Assembly (NCBI GenBank): GCA_973895155.1
Contig: OZ316892.1
Coordinates: 3,844,001-3,908,000, forward strand
Length of the DNA: 64,000 bases
Direction: 5' to 3'
DNA from: Marsupella aquatica
Lineage: Eukaryota > Marchantiophyta
The position numbers and the translations under genes were made by a program. Position 1 is the first letter of the stretch; each line of letters starts with the position of its first letter. Below the pieces are notes generated by a model. That model saw only the letters and a program-made list of their open reading frames with translations, did not search any database and was not told the DNA's origin. Positions 12,268-23,614 of this stretch are shown in pieces.

Positions 12268-12520
12268 ACCTGGTTTGGACTTGACCGACAAATGAGAGGT
12301 CTGGACCCCGACATCCAACATGTCACACTTGGTCGTCCCGGCCCCAGCCCTGGCCGACCCACACCCCGCCCCAACCCAGCCCAACCCTGTCTCTGTCCCG
12401 ACTCCAACCCTGGTCCGGGCCTGTCATGGCCCGACCCCAGCCTGTCCCGGCCGGCCAGTGAATATAAGCAAATGTCCAACATTTGACCCCTTTTGGAGCC
12501 AAAAAATGACAAGTTAAAAT
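12268..12520. repeat. GC-rich insertion, unit A only
   Basis: Unit B reads straight through CTCAAAAA to GCACATAAGTATGCATG (61210-61235). Unit A instead carries about 250 bp of C-rich DNA with many CCCGACCC/CCCGGCC words. Its left edge (CCTGGTTTGGACTTGACCG) matches the edge of the 860-1275 repeat, so both belong to one family. No target duplication or coding capacity was recognised. Confidence 0.5.
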
Positions 12521-13261
12521 TTAAAGTACATAATTATGCATGTAGTGTTTATTACTCAAGCAAAGTGAGGCCTCCAAGCACCAAGAAAGACTGTCTTCAG
12601 TTGGTGCATGGCACTTAGGGCTAGGTTCCATGGTGCTGGGAGTGAGGAGTGCACATGTGAGTCAGCATGTTTGAGCCAATAAGATCACAACTTTTCCAGA
12701 GAGTGACTAGTGTACAAATACAGTATTAGGGAGTATGATTTTTGCCCTCACCCTGCCCCTAGCCTGTATATATAGTGACACAACCGTGCACTCTCATTGG
12801 CTCTAGACTCTAAAACTCATACATTTAAATACTGCATTGGCCCTCAGTTGGCATATGGTGTATCCCCATGGGATGTCAGAGGGAGTGATTGCACTCCCTG
12901 CGGCTGGCCCATGGAACCTATCCCTTAACCGGGTGGCAGGTGACTGCAGAGGAAAAGGCAGGGGAAGGGAAAGGCGAATAGTTACTAGGATGGCAATGCT
13001 AGGATGAGCTAGGTATGATTGTGCAGATGAGGCAACTTCCATACACCCTCTCTCCCAATATCCTCCTGCCGTCTCATTTCATTATGAAATCAAAGCATTC
13101 CCCCACCCAACACTTCCCCCTAAGGAGCCCTAGTCACCCTCCTTACGACCCACTTGCACCAGAGCAAGCCTTGTCCCCTCACACCCATTCTCTATGTAGC
13201 CCATTCAGCTAGACTCTTCCTGGAATGTCATTTATGGCATTCATAGAGTCTGCTGCCCCAA
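12521..13261. other. End of unit A main segment and start of an older insertion
   Basis: Homology to unit B (61225-61515) continues to about 13205 and then stops. It resumes at about 22590 with CAGAACTCTAAGTAAGTATCC. Between 13210 and 13252 an inverted repeat (AGACTCT paired with AGAGTCT, inner GAATG paired with CATTC) marks the left part of an older insertion into which the Helitron later jumped. No gene is seen. Confidence 0.4.
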
Positions 13262-13379
13262 TCTAACACTATAATAACCGATGCCGCCTTTTTTTGGCTT
13301 TCGTCCGTTTACGAAATGAGCAGAGGGCGGGAGTCATCCATGGCCGTTGGATTATTTCACATTTTTTAAGGGCCGTTGA

Positions 13380-15440
13380 TTGGTTTGTTTGTCCCCTGTC
13401 TCGCCGCCAGATGAGGTACGTTTGTCCGTCGCCGTATCACTACCGTAGTTTGCTTTCCCTCTGGCAACGACCTGCCTGGCTGTGCCACGACTTGGTATGC
13501 CCTGCCCTGCAGGGCTTGCGCTTGCCTGGGTTGCCCTCCTGCCTTGCTTCCCCTGACCCCCCTTGAGCGCCCAAGTCTCCCCTCGCTCCAGTCCAGGCAA
13601 GGAGTAGACAGCGTAACCCTGCCGTTCTGCCTGCCTCGCACGTCCCTCCTGCCTCTCTCCGTGGCTAGCCTGCGACGCTGCTTGGGCTGCCCTCCCTTGC
13701 CATCGGCTGTTGTCAGGGGCTGCCATCGGCGCGCTCCCCTCCCATGCACGCCCCTCACCCCATGGCACACCCTCCTCCCTCCTCTTTTGGCTCGCCCTCC
13801 TCCCTCCTCGCCATGGCCCTCCTCCCCGCCACGGCGCTCCGCTCCTCCACGGCCCTCCTCCCTCCCACGGCCCTCCTCCCTCCTCCCCGCCTCCGCTCCT
13901 CCTCCCCTCCACGGCCCATGGAGTACTCCCGCATGGAGGGAGCATCGGCCCTCCCCTTTGCGCCCCCCCTCGGCCCCTGCCATTGACCATCCCCTCTCGC
14001 TCCCTCCTCGCCACCTCGCTGGTGGCTGCCGGCTCCCTCCTCGCCAGCTCTCCTCCTTGCCGGCTCGCCGGCTCTCCTCCTCGCTCCCCACTCCCCACTC
14101 CCTCCTTGCCACCTCGCTTCCCGCTCCCTCCACTTTCTTCCCCTCCTCGGTGCCTTCCCTCCTCAATGCGAAACCTGGGGTGCAGCACGAAACCTCAGGG
14201 CCCGACTCTGGATTGGCCCGCCGCGCCTGGATTGGCCCGCTGCGCCTCATGCCCTCCCTCCCCGACCGGGCGCAGCCTCGCTCTCACCCTGGCACACCCC
14301 ACGCCTGGATTGGCCCGCTGTGCCCCGCTCCCTAAACCCGCCCTCCGCCACTGCCAGCCCCTCCAAGCCCCGGCCACCCCTCGCCCTTGCTACATTGGAA
14401 CCGGCACCCTGCCTTGGAACTTTCTTTGTCAGTCCAGGCGTGCCTTGGCCCCCACGGTTGAGGCCCCTCGATCGCCCCCTGCCGCGACTGAGGCTGCCTC
14501 CATCGCTCCAGTCCAGGCGCGTCACGGCAAGCACAGCCCGTCCCTGCACCTCCCTTGGATGCACTGCCATGGCCCTGGCTCACTGGCACCTCCCCCTCCC
14601 TTGCCCAGGCGCGGCTGCGACGCCTGGAACCAGTCCAGGCGCGGCCATGCTCGCCCTCACGCTCACTCGCTTGCCCTGCCACGGGCCCTTGGTCCAGGCG
14701 TGCTCTCTGCCTCCCCTTGGCTCACGGCTGCCTGGCCGCGCCTGGACCGCCCTGCCACCGTCTTTGGCGTGCCTCCAATGCTCCTCGGTCCAGGCGTCCC
14801 TTGCCCAGGCGCGGCTGCCACGCCTTGGAACCAGTCCAGGTGCGGCCATGCTCGCCCTCACGCTCACTCGCTTGCCCTGCCACGGGCCCTTGGTCCAGGC
14901 GTGCTTTCTGCCTCCCCTTGGCTCACGGCTGCCTGGCCGCGCCTGGACCGCCCTGCCACCGTCGTTGGCGTGCCTCCAATGCTCCTCGGTCCAGGCGAGC
15001 TCACGCTAAGGCGGCTGTAGCCCCAATCCATGCGCGCTTTGGGCTGGCTCACCGGCTCTCCTCGCCCTTGCTCTACCCTCGCCCTGGCCATCCCTCTGCC
15101 AACATCCCCGAGGTGAGCGTTGGTGCCTCGCCGTGCACCCTGCATTGGTTGACTCTCCTGAGGTTGCCCCTGCCCGTGCCTAGACTCTGCGGCCATGGCT
15201 GCCTCTCCCAATGTCACCCCTACCACACATGAGTGGTCAGGCTGCGGCCAGTGCATGGTTGCCACTCGCCCATGCCTGGACCCTTTGGTAACCAAGGTGA
15301 GCCCGTTCCATGTCACGGCCAAATATGACACCCTCGCCCATGCCTGGATCAATGTCAACCCCGTACTCTGCCGCACGGCTAAGCCAATCTGTCACCCTGC
15401 CTGCCACGCTTGCTCGCCTTGGCATTCCATTAACTCGATC
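13380..15440. repeat. C-rich cargo region of the Helitron with low-complexity frames
   Basis: About 2 kb is strongly C-rich on the plus strand, built of CCTCC, CCCTCCTCC, GGATTGGCCCGC and GGTCCAGGCG words. Long open frames exist in several frames on both strands here (up to 436 codons), but all are Pro/Ser/Leu or Gly/Arg low complexity, as expected from base bias. I recognise no protein. It could be captured host DNA or an expanded repeat. Confidence 0.5.
14597..14996. repeat. 200-bp tandem duplication, two copies
   Basis: The block around TTGCCCAGGCGCGGCTG (14601) is repeated exactly 200 bp later (14801). The copies are nearly identical, with only a few substitutions, which indicates a recent duplication inside the Helitron cargo. 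Confidence 0.8.
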
Positions 15441-15516
15441 AGCGCCTAGACTTTTTGGGGTTGGGGGCCAAAATTTCACCGCGAAATGTGGTCCGGGGGT
15501 GGCAGGACCCCAGAAG

Positions 15517-15600
15517 TATATATAAGGGGACTAATGGTTTTGAGGGAATGAGATGGGAACTGATGGGAACGATGATGGGATCTGATGGGAGCGATGGTCC
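15517..15600 (+). promoter_or_regulatory. Candidate promoter of the Helitron gene
   Basis: A TATATATAAGG box lies at 15517-15527, about 500 bp upstream of the RepHel reading frame. It is followed by five GATGGGA-type words within about 50 bp. Position and sequence suit a plant core promoter, but this is inferred from the sequence alone. Confidence 0.35.
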
Positions 15601-16027
15601 ATGAGTGACGGCAATGGCAATGGGCAACCCTCAAACAAGGATGGAATATGTTTGGGGGGACAAATGCAATGGAATGGAGAATTTTCCACGTCCCATGGGT
15701 GACGGACACAGGGATGGGTGACCTTTTGGCGTAATGAATACTAGGGGGTACCACTCGGGGTACCATAGGGGCAAGAGACATCGTGGAAGCAAGATAATCG
15801 CCAGCAAGGTTGGGGGGGTGAGACGAGGGATTGTGGTAAGCAGTATCATCGACGGATATTGAATCTCCTCACATGTCTCGGGTCTCTTGCAAAGGTGTGG
15901 CCCAACCGGCGTTCAACATAGCATTTACTTAGGGGTCTGTCGAGCTTCATTGCAAGTGCATCCAAAATTCTCATATGTTGTGTGGGTTGGATGCAGATGA
16001 TGAAGGGGTTTTGAGAGTTTTTGGACC

Positions 16028-19000
16028 ATGAGAACACCAAGCGAAATATTGGAAGCTGATCGCGAGCGGCATGCCCAAAATAGGGCAGCCATAAATGCAA
16101 GGCGTCGTCAGTGATATGCCGAGCGACGTCTGCAAGAGGGGGCTGAAGTTTGTACGGTGCCGCAGCCAACCTCCACACCAAGTGTGGGATCTCCAATAAC
16201 AGTGGCAAGCATTACACCAAGTATGGCACTTTTGATACCAGACTCAAGTGTGCCACCTTCCCCTAGAGTTAGTGGCCGACAATTGCACCGCAAAGCAAGG
16301 GCACCACGGAGAATTCCAACAAAAGTGGTGGCTTCCCTTGAGGGGGCCATTTTAGGACCAACTGTAGCATCTGGCCGCGCAAATAGTGGAAGGGAGCTTC
16401 GCCGTCAAGCAAGGGCTACTCAAGAGGCGTCGGCCAGATCCATCGTTGTCAATAACAGCCGTGAGGGAACCCCAAGTGCAGTTTCCACTCATGCAGTGAC
16501 GCCTGTGAACGGTTTGTCCGACCCTCCCATGTTCGATGAAGGTTGGCTCATTGATGGTGCCTTGGATGCATGTAGGGTTGACCAATATCCGGAGGAATTT
16601 GCCATTCCCCCACCATGTGAGCCCATAACCAACACTGTGTCAGAACATCTACATGTCTTTGACGAGGATTGGCTCATTGATGGCGCTCTACAAGATGGGG
16701 TTGCCTCTTTGGCCGTCCCCTTGCCCTGTGAGTCCATGCCAAACAATGAATGGTCTGACCCTCACATCTTTGATGAAGATTGGCTCATTGATGGTGCATT
16801 GCACGAGGGGGAAAATCCTATCCTGCATGATGGAGGAGGTCAATTTGACACATTTGTTCAAGGCACCTTGGATTTGCCAAATGAATATGAGGATGACGAG
16901 ATAGACCATAACCTCCAAGAGGAAACGGGAGGCATAAACCTGGCACCAATTACCCCAGCTCAACTCAATCCAAATGACGTATTGCGGGAGCGTCAAAGAT
17001 TGGAAGAGATCCAACGGTTGCCAAAGGCAAGACAACCTTTGGACCCTACAATGGGTCGACATCTTTTGGGGCAAATGAACATCGAGTGCCAACAATGTAA
17101 AGCGCTTCATTGGATGGAAGAGTGCAAGTCAGGAACACAACGCAACCCGTGCTTCACCATGTGTTGCGCCGACGGGAAAGTGAGATTGCCCCCGCTTGGT
17201 GCTCCCCCTGAGCCACTTCGAGGCTTGCTGATTGGTACCAACGCCGTAGCAATAGCATTCCGAAAGAATATTCGAGGCTACAACAATGCCCTAGCATTTA
17301 CCTCCCTAGGTGTTAAAATTGACGAAAGGGGTGGCAATCGTGGCCCATACTCCTTTCGTATCCAAGGAGCATTGTATCATCGTGCTGGTAGCCTCTTGCC
17401 TCCTGATGGAGCAGGGCCAAAGTTTGCTCAACTCTATATTCATGACACAGGGAATGAGTTGGGGAACATGTAATTAACATGTGCAACTTATTTCATATTC
17501 CTTTGATGTTACATGATCTTTGCAATATTGTGTCTTATGGTTTTTTCTTGGGTTCCAGGATGAATAGGATGCCACAATTGGATCAGGCGGTGTTGGCTTC
17601 CTTGCAAGAGATGCTCCATATGTACAATCCGTATGTGAGGGTCTTCAAAAATGCAGGGAGCCGTATTGATGACACTGAGGTGCCAGACATATCGCTACGT
17701 ATTGTAGCGGAGCGGGACACAGACCCCAGGCGCTACAATAAACCAACGGCAGATGAAATTGGCGTGATAATGGTTGGAGATGAGGATATTGAAACATGTG
17801 GGAGAGATATAATCCTAAGGAAGAGGAATGGTGGCCTACAACGGATTTCCGAGTGGCATAGGTCCTATGCCCCGCTCCATTATGTTTTACTCTTTCCTCA
17901 CGGACAGGATGGATGGTCTTATGACATCCCGTTGGCGGGGCACGAATTCCAGGATGGGGTCATTGTGGCTGTTGAACCAGGAGCCAGGGGTGGACGAAAT
18001 GGTTCTAAGAAGGTGACCCAACTTCAATACTATGCGTATATGTTACATGCAAGGCGGGAAGATGATTGGCTGCTTCGTGGTGGAAGATTGCTGAAGCAAT
18101 TTATTGTGGATGCATATGCGTGTATAGACCAGACACGCCTCACATATATTCGGAACAATCAGAAAAAGCTTCGGACCGAGTTATATCAAGGGCTACAAGA
18201 TGCAGTTCAAGACGGGGATGCACAAGCAAGCAATGTGGGTAGGACCTACATTTTACCGTCCACATATGGGGGTAGTGCACGACATATGATGCAGGCCTAT
18301 CAGGATGCCATGGTGGTTGTTCGAACATATGGGCCTCCTGACCTTTTCACAACTTTTACATGCAATCTTGAATGGCCTGAAATCAAAGTGGAGTGCTTCC
18401 CCTACCAGACCCCGGCCGACTGCGATGACATTGTGGCAAGAGTGTTCAAACTTAAGTTGAAGGCCCTATTGGCGGATATTCGGGCAGGGGTATTGGGTAG
18501 ACCTATTGCCTCTATGTATGTCATTGAATTTCAGAAGAGGGGTCTGCCGCACGCCCACATTCTCATAATATTGGTGGAACAACATAAGTTACGCACTCCA
18601 CAGTTGGTTGATCAATTGGTTTCGGCAGAGATACCAGACGCACGAGTACATCCACAATTATATCAAACTATTATGAAGTCCATGGTCCATGGTCCATGCG
18701 GTCGTGGATATCCAAACTCACCTTGCATGGTCGACGGGCAGTGCAGCAAGGGCTATCCACGATCATTCTCAACCAAAACAGTTTTTGGAGATGATGGATA
18801 TCCTATGTATCGACGTCGGGATGATGGCCGCAATTTCTCAAAAGACCGAAGTGGGTTTAAGTTTGACAATAGTTGGGTTGTTCCTCATAGTCCATATTTG
18901 AGCATGAGATTCAATGCCCATATTAATGTGGAGATTTGTTGCTCTATTAAAGCAATCAAGTATTTATACAAGTACTGTTATAAAGGGCATGATAAGGCAA

Positions 19001-21306
19001 CGGTTGAGGTGGAGCAACGAGATGAAGTGAAGGAGCACTTAGATGCCAGATATGTCTCTGCTGCTGAGGGAGTATGGCGCATTAACCAGTTTGAAATGTC
19101 TGAGAGTACTACTTCGGTGCAACGGCTGCAAGTTCATTGTGAGGGAGAACAATCTATAATGTTCAATGAGAATTCTAACATCAGTGATGTGGTTCAACGA
19201 GAATCTCATAGGGACACAACCCTCACAGGGTGGTTCAGAGCTAATACTTTGCATGAACGGGCAAAACAACTTCTCTACAACAATTTCCCCCATGAGTTTG
19301 TATGGGATACGTCCTCCCGTGCATGGAACCCACGAAGAAGAGGGTTTAGCATTGGCAGGATGTATTTTGTGCCGCCAGCCGCGGGTGAACGGTACTATTT
19401 GAGGGCACTTCTTCTTCACATCAAAGGTGCAACATCATTCATCGACCTTCGCACTTTTGAGGGCATTGTATACCCCACCTTTCAAGCAGCAGCTCTTGCT
19501 CGGGGTTTGTATGAGAACGATGAGGAGTGGGATAGATGCCTTCAAGAAGCGGCAAGCATGCACACCGGTGCGCAAATACGACAACTATTTATTACGATAT
19601 TGTTGTTTGGAGGTGTTACCAAACCGTGCGACCTATGGGCACAACATGCATCCAATTTGAGTGATGATTGTAGGTATCGTTTGCAATTGATGGGCTTCTT
19701 AGATTCTACAGAGCAACAACAACAAAGCTTTGCTCTACATTTGATGGATGAGGCTTTGAAAAGTGTGGGTAAAACATTGTTGGAGTTTGGTCTTCCGGAA
19801 CCAAGTATGGATTTCTTCCAAGAGGAAGAAAATAGAAACCGGTTGATATATAAGAGAGGAGACATGTTATCCAATGGATGTACTTCTACAACAACTTGCA
19901 GAGCAAGAGCCGTTGTTGAACGAGGGTCAAAGGGCAACGTACACTGCAATACTTGCAGCCGTGAGGGCTCGAGATGGAGCGACATTTTTTATTGATGGAC
20001 CAGGGGGGACAGGCAAAACATTTGTGGAGAATGTTCTACTTTGGAGCGTCCGTGCAGATGGGGACGTCGCATTGGCCGTAGCTTCCTCGGGTATTGCAAG
20101 TCTTTTGTTAGATGGAGGTCGCACCGCACACTCAAGATTCAAGCTACCATTGAAACCAATCTCGACATCAACATGTGGCATCCAAAAACAATCTGACCTT
20201 GCTGGATTATTGCGGAGGGCAACTTTTATTTTGTGGGATGAAGCACCCATGATCCATCGGCATGGAGTGGAGGCGTTGGATAGAACTTTACGCGACATAC
20301 GAGATAATGACCGAATCTTTGGAGGGGTTGTAGTTGTATTTGCAGGTGATTTTCGACAAGTGCTTCCAGTGAAGGCAAGGGCAAGTCGTCCAGAGATTGT
20401 GGGGTCGTGTTTGAAGAAGTCTTATGTGTGGAGTAGTATACGGACTTTGAAGCTAACTGAAAATATGCGGGCAAGAGGAACTAACACATCTCCTGAATTT
20501 GGTAATGTTACATTTGCGGAGTGGCTACTACAATTGGGCGATGATAAACTCCCAAAAGGAGGGCCTTCAAATAATCTTATTACTTGCCCTGAGTCTATGG
20601 TGGTGGATGGAGGACGTGTGGAATCATTGATTCAGGCAATATACCCAACTCTTGCTAATGTGGACGACAGGTTCTTAAGTGAGAGAACTATTCTGGCGCC
20701 GACAAATGATGAGGCACTAAAAATTAACGACTCTATCTTAGAAGGAATTCCTGGGAATCAAGTGAGTTTTTTAGCGTTGATCGTCCAGATCAGCTCGAAG
20801 GGGAAAATTTCTACCCTACGGAGTTCTTGAATACACTCACGCCGAGTGGTCTGCCGCCTCATAAGTTGGTACTGAAGGTTGGATGCCCTATCATTTTACT
20901 TAGGAATATAGATCACTCTTTGGGGTTGTGTAATGGTACTCGGTTAATTGTGAGAGCAATGAATCATCGTGTCATTGAGGCACGTGTTCTTGCAGGAAAA
21001 CATGCAGGGACCCTTACATTTATCCCACGGATTCCGTTGACCTCTGACGAGTCACTTCCTTTCTTATTACGTAGGGTCCAATTTCCAATTCGAGTGGCAT
21101 ATGCAATGACCATAAACAAGGCTCAAGGTCAGACTTTAGAACATGTAGGGTTGCAACTTTCAAAGCCTGTATTTAGTCATGGACAGTTGTATGTAGCATT
21201 CTCAAGGGCAACATCACCTACAACTATCAAGGTTTTACTTTCAGATTCCGAGGAGGGTCAAGCAAAGTTGACAAAAAATGTTGTATATGATGAGGTTCTT
21301 TATTGA
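16028..21306 (+). pseudogene. Helitron Rep-helicase (RepHel), broken
   Basis: Exon 1 runs from ATG 16028 to 17469 and exon 2 starts at 17559; the 89-bp GT-AG intron joins in phase. Exon 1 has a basic N-terminus with an in-frame TGA at 16112-16114, three repeats of a DEDWLIDGAL module (16527-16812) and a CQQC...CC zinc region (about 17085-17165). Exon 2 carries Helitron_like_N and the HUH motif GLPHAH (about 18543), with the catalytic-tyrosine region YLYKYCYKGHD near 18963. The PIF1-type helicase follows: Walker A GPGGTGKT (about 20000), DEAPM, GDFRQ, and INKAQGQT near the end. Frameshifts near 19862 and in a T-run near 20770 break the frame. The family nicks and unwinds DNA for rolling-circle transposition. 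This copy should be inactive unless supplied in trans. Confidence 0.85.
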
Positions 21307-21394
21307 ACACCTGAATAAATATTGTATCACTTTTGTATTAATCTCTTTGACTTTTTGCCTGAATTATAAGTTTGCAATGCACAACCATGTTTGC

Positions 21395-21655
21395 CTCGCC
21401 TCAAAATCTTACCCTCACCTCAACATCTAACTTGCTCTCATCTCAAGATCTTGCCCTCACCTTGACATCCTGCTCTCACCTCGACATCTTGCACTCACCT
21501 CAAAATCTTGCCCTCACCTCCAAATCTTGCACTCACCTCGACATCTTGCCCTCACTCGAAATCTTGCTCTCACCTCCAAATCTTGCACTCAACTCAACAT
21601 CTTGCCCTCGCCTCAACATCTTGCCCTCACTCAAAATCTTGCCCTCACTCGAAGT
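21395..21655 (+). repeat. Helitron 3' minisatellite, 17-19 bp unit, about 15 copies
   Basis: The unit CTCACCTCGACATCTTGC and variants repeats from just after the RepHel stop to just before the terminal hairpin. Third positions vary between copies (CAACATC, CAAAATC, CCAAATC). Direct contiguous repetition without spacers rules out a CRISPR-like array. Confidence 0.85.
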
Positions 21656-21659
21656 CTTT

Positions 21660-21685
21660 CGTGCAACGCATGGGCATGGGGCTAG
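21660..21685 (+). terminator. Helitron 3' terminus: hairpin plus CTAG
   Basis: CGTGC-AAC-GCATG forms a 5-bp stem (one G-T pair), followed by nine bases and then CTAG and a host T. This is the standard plant Helitron 3' end layout, where the hairpin acts as the rolling-circle termination signal. Confidence 0.65.
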
Positions 21686-21689
21686 TCAA

Positions 21690-21815
21690 GTCATAACAGC
21701 TTGTCTGATCCCCACTTTTGGGTGGGTATTGGTGTAAAAAGCTTTCACCCATGGTGGGTTTCAAACCCATGACCTTTACCTTCCTACTCAGCTCGTCTCC
21801 CGCTACGCCCTCAAC
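21690..21815 (-). mobile_element. tRNA-derived SINE-like element (partial)
   Basis: On the minus strand a B-box-like GGGTTTGAAACCC (21756-21768) follows an A-box-like TAGCGGGAGACGAG (about 21795-21808) at a spacing close to that of tRNA internal promoters. The minus-strand text between (GAGCTGAGTAGGAAGG) resembles heads of plant tRNA-derived SINEs. The Helitron lies directly downstream of its tail, so the SINE may be truncated. No target duplication was found. A decayed tRNA pseudogene is the alternative. Confidence 0.4.
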
Positions 21816-23486
21816 CTGCTTTTGAAAAACAATGATCCATTTTTGGTATTTATTACGGACCCCCATTAGAGGTCCTTTCCAAAATTCCTGGTTCCACAGC
21901 ACGCCACCTCATCATGGCATGCCGCAAACAGGAAGAGACTTGTTTTTGGATATTAAAATTAACTTCTACATTCGTGTTTGTGGCAACTTTGCTGTAAAAA
22001 CTGGGACGCCATGCTCACAACAAAAACTCACGTATAATATGACGTTGGAAAGATCTTGAAGAGACGATCCTGATGAGCTTAGCATTGTCATCATTCGATA
22101 AGAATTGAGTAAGTAATTTTGAAAAATACAGTTTACCCGTGATTTCATAATCTCTAACTTGAATAGAAATCTTTGTTGTACATCCCCTGAAATGTTGACC
22201 CCTTTCATGAGAATGAAACAAAAATTAACAGATTTTATTGAATATTAAGGAGATTATGAATTCTAAAATTTATTTAACTTTTAATGAACTTTACATTGAT
22301 AGATTTAGTTCTAAAAGCTGGTTTTGTATTTGATGTTAATTATGGTTGTATTGGTAAGTTTTGCAACTATTTGAAGTGTCAAACATTGACTCATCTATTT
22401 TTGAATTTTTTTCTTCTTTAGATTTGGAGGTCCATTTAGGCTTTAGTTTCTAGAATAACATAGGGGTCCAGGGATTAATTTTTTTAATAAACAACCAGTT
22501 CAGGCAGCATCGGGCTGGGATGGCATTGGGCTGGCATGGCAGTGGGTACGGACAGTCATTATTGACTTTCCAAGGCCCATAACCCTGAATTGTGACTAAC
22601 AGAACTCTAAGTAAGTATCCCTTGCTCTTGTCTGTTGCCTCAAGGGCATGCCTGGTCCAGCATGTAAAACATTAAAGTTACATTACAATTATTGACGTTT
22701 TCCCGAACGATTTTAAATATCAGCCAACCATTGGTCCTTGACCTAACCTGCGTTGTCAGCTGAACTGTCACCTAAAGCTAAGCCTTGCCATGCCCCTTGC
22801 CATGCCCCCAATAATCACAGCCCACCCATCTCCACCCCTTATTGACTCGCCCATCGACCCCGGCATCAGATTGAAATGTAATGTTTAGTTTCCATGGCGT
22901 TTCAATCTGGGCTGGTTACCGCAGAGCCAATTTGGCCCCAAGAACATAGCCTGGTCCAATTACTGTTTGTGTAGAAGTGATACCTTGGTCTTCATACGCT
23001 AGCTGAAGGCTGAGATTATTAAAAAAGAAGTCCGTATCCGTCGAGATCAAGAATTCGTTCTCACTTGAATGAATGTGCCGTTCAAATCGAAGTCACTACT
23101 CAGGACGACCTGAAGGAGGAGTGAGCTAAAACAAGCCAAGTACACCAGCGATTGAAAATGACATGTGAGGGCCTCGATCCGTATGCGAAGATGCAGGCTT
23201 TCTTACAATGATTGTATGGAGCTTTTCGAAGCGGTGGAACGGATCCTTACATCTACTTTCGTCTCCAACGGCCGCCGGCTCTGGGTACGGTCACTGTGAT
23301 GCAGCTCCCCCAATTCCATCTCGTGAGGTCCACTTCAGCGATAATGCGCAAGTACCTCAGCTATATACCTGATTCCGACAGAAAGAAAGAGGCAATCCGT
23401 AGTGCAACGGGTGCACGGAGGATCTGAGTGACTCACACTTATCCAAATTGGCAAATTCAGATTTCCAAAGAGCATCGAGAAAACTA
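21816..23486. other. Remainder of the older insertion, then return of unit A
   Basis: From 21816 to about 22580 there is AT-rich DNA without a gene and without a counterpart in unit B. From about 22590, homology to unit B resumes (22597 matches 61530; 23130-23490 matches 62340-62690). A segment with RPPALGTV..MQL..FHLVRSTS in one frame (about 23265-23335) is shared with 62490-62550 but is not an open gene in both copies. Confidence 0.45.
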
Positions 23487-23491
23487 CTTAT
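23487..23491. other. Copia target-site duplication, left (CTTAT)
   Basis: CTTAT immediately precedes the 5' LTR and is repeated exactly at 48842-48846. Five bases is the usual copia duplication length. Unit B has the corresponding empty site near 62680. Confidence 0.9.
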
Positions 23492-23599
23492 TGTTAGACT
23501 CTACCTTGACCGGATGACTGGATCAGCCGGTCATCCCGGCACCACTATATGTATCCTTACCCAGACTATACAGACACAGATATTCATTCTCATCAAACA
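23492..23599 (+). repeat. Copia 5' LTR (108 bp)
   Basis: It starts TGTTAGACTCTACC and ends CTCATCAAACA. It is identical to 48734-48841. It is very short for a copia LTR, and no clear TATA box was found inside it. Confidence 0.95.
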
Positions 23600-23600
23600 C

Positions 23601-23614
23601 GTTATCAGCACGAG
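23601..23614 (+). other. Candidate primer-binding site
   Basis: GTTATCAGCACGAG lies one base after the 5' LTR. It resembles the tRNA-iMet-complementary TGGTATCAGAGC found in many plant copia elements, with about nine of twelve positions matching. The match is imperfect. Confidence 0.5.

Larger units (their letters stand above)
3334..13205 (+). repeat. Tandem unit A, main segment (helicase unit)
   Basis: This block is collinear with 49150-61500. Shared landmarks include the segment starting CACTCG.ATCAAGACTTTGG (3347 and 49170), the upstream block (4321-4570 and 53066-53340), all eight helicase exons, and the 3' flank (11340-12260 and 60100-61215). The unit continues at 22590-23491 and 48847-49149, separated by later insertions. 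The layout is head to tail. Exons look about 95% identical by eye and introns less. Differences include a GC-rich insertion at 12268-12520, present only here. Confidence 0.85.
13262..21685 (+). mobile_element. Helitron rolling-circle transposon (8424 bp, coding-degenerate)
   Basis: The 5' end is TCTAACACTATAATAACC, preceded by A. The 3' end is CTAG followed by T, so the element sits in an AT dinucleotide as Helitrons do. Nine bases before CTAG lies a short hairpin (CGTGC, loop AAC, GCATG). Inside are a Helitron_like_N domain, an HUH Rep motif and a PIF1-type helicase, all on the plus strand. A premature stop and two frameshifts in the ORF show the copy cannot encode its own RepHel. The 2.2-kb C-rich region behind the 5' end is unusual cargo. 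The 5' end is the less certain boundary. Confidence 0.75.

Noticed and set aside
13352-15376. Many long open frames (up to 436 codons) on both strands in the C-rich region
   Set aside because: They overlap in several frames, are Pro/Ser/Leu or Gly/Arg low complexity, and follow directly from the base composition. No domain is seen.
21395-21655. Regular short repeats that might look like a CRISPR array
   Set aside because: The units touch each other with no unique spacers, the DNA is nuclear plant-like, and no cas genes exist. It is a minisatellite.
23212-23427. 71-codon frame partly shared with 62371-62568
   Set aside because: The two copies are open in different extents and lose frame to each other. 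The similarity is explained by the tandem unit.
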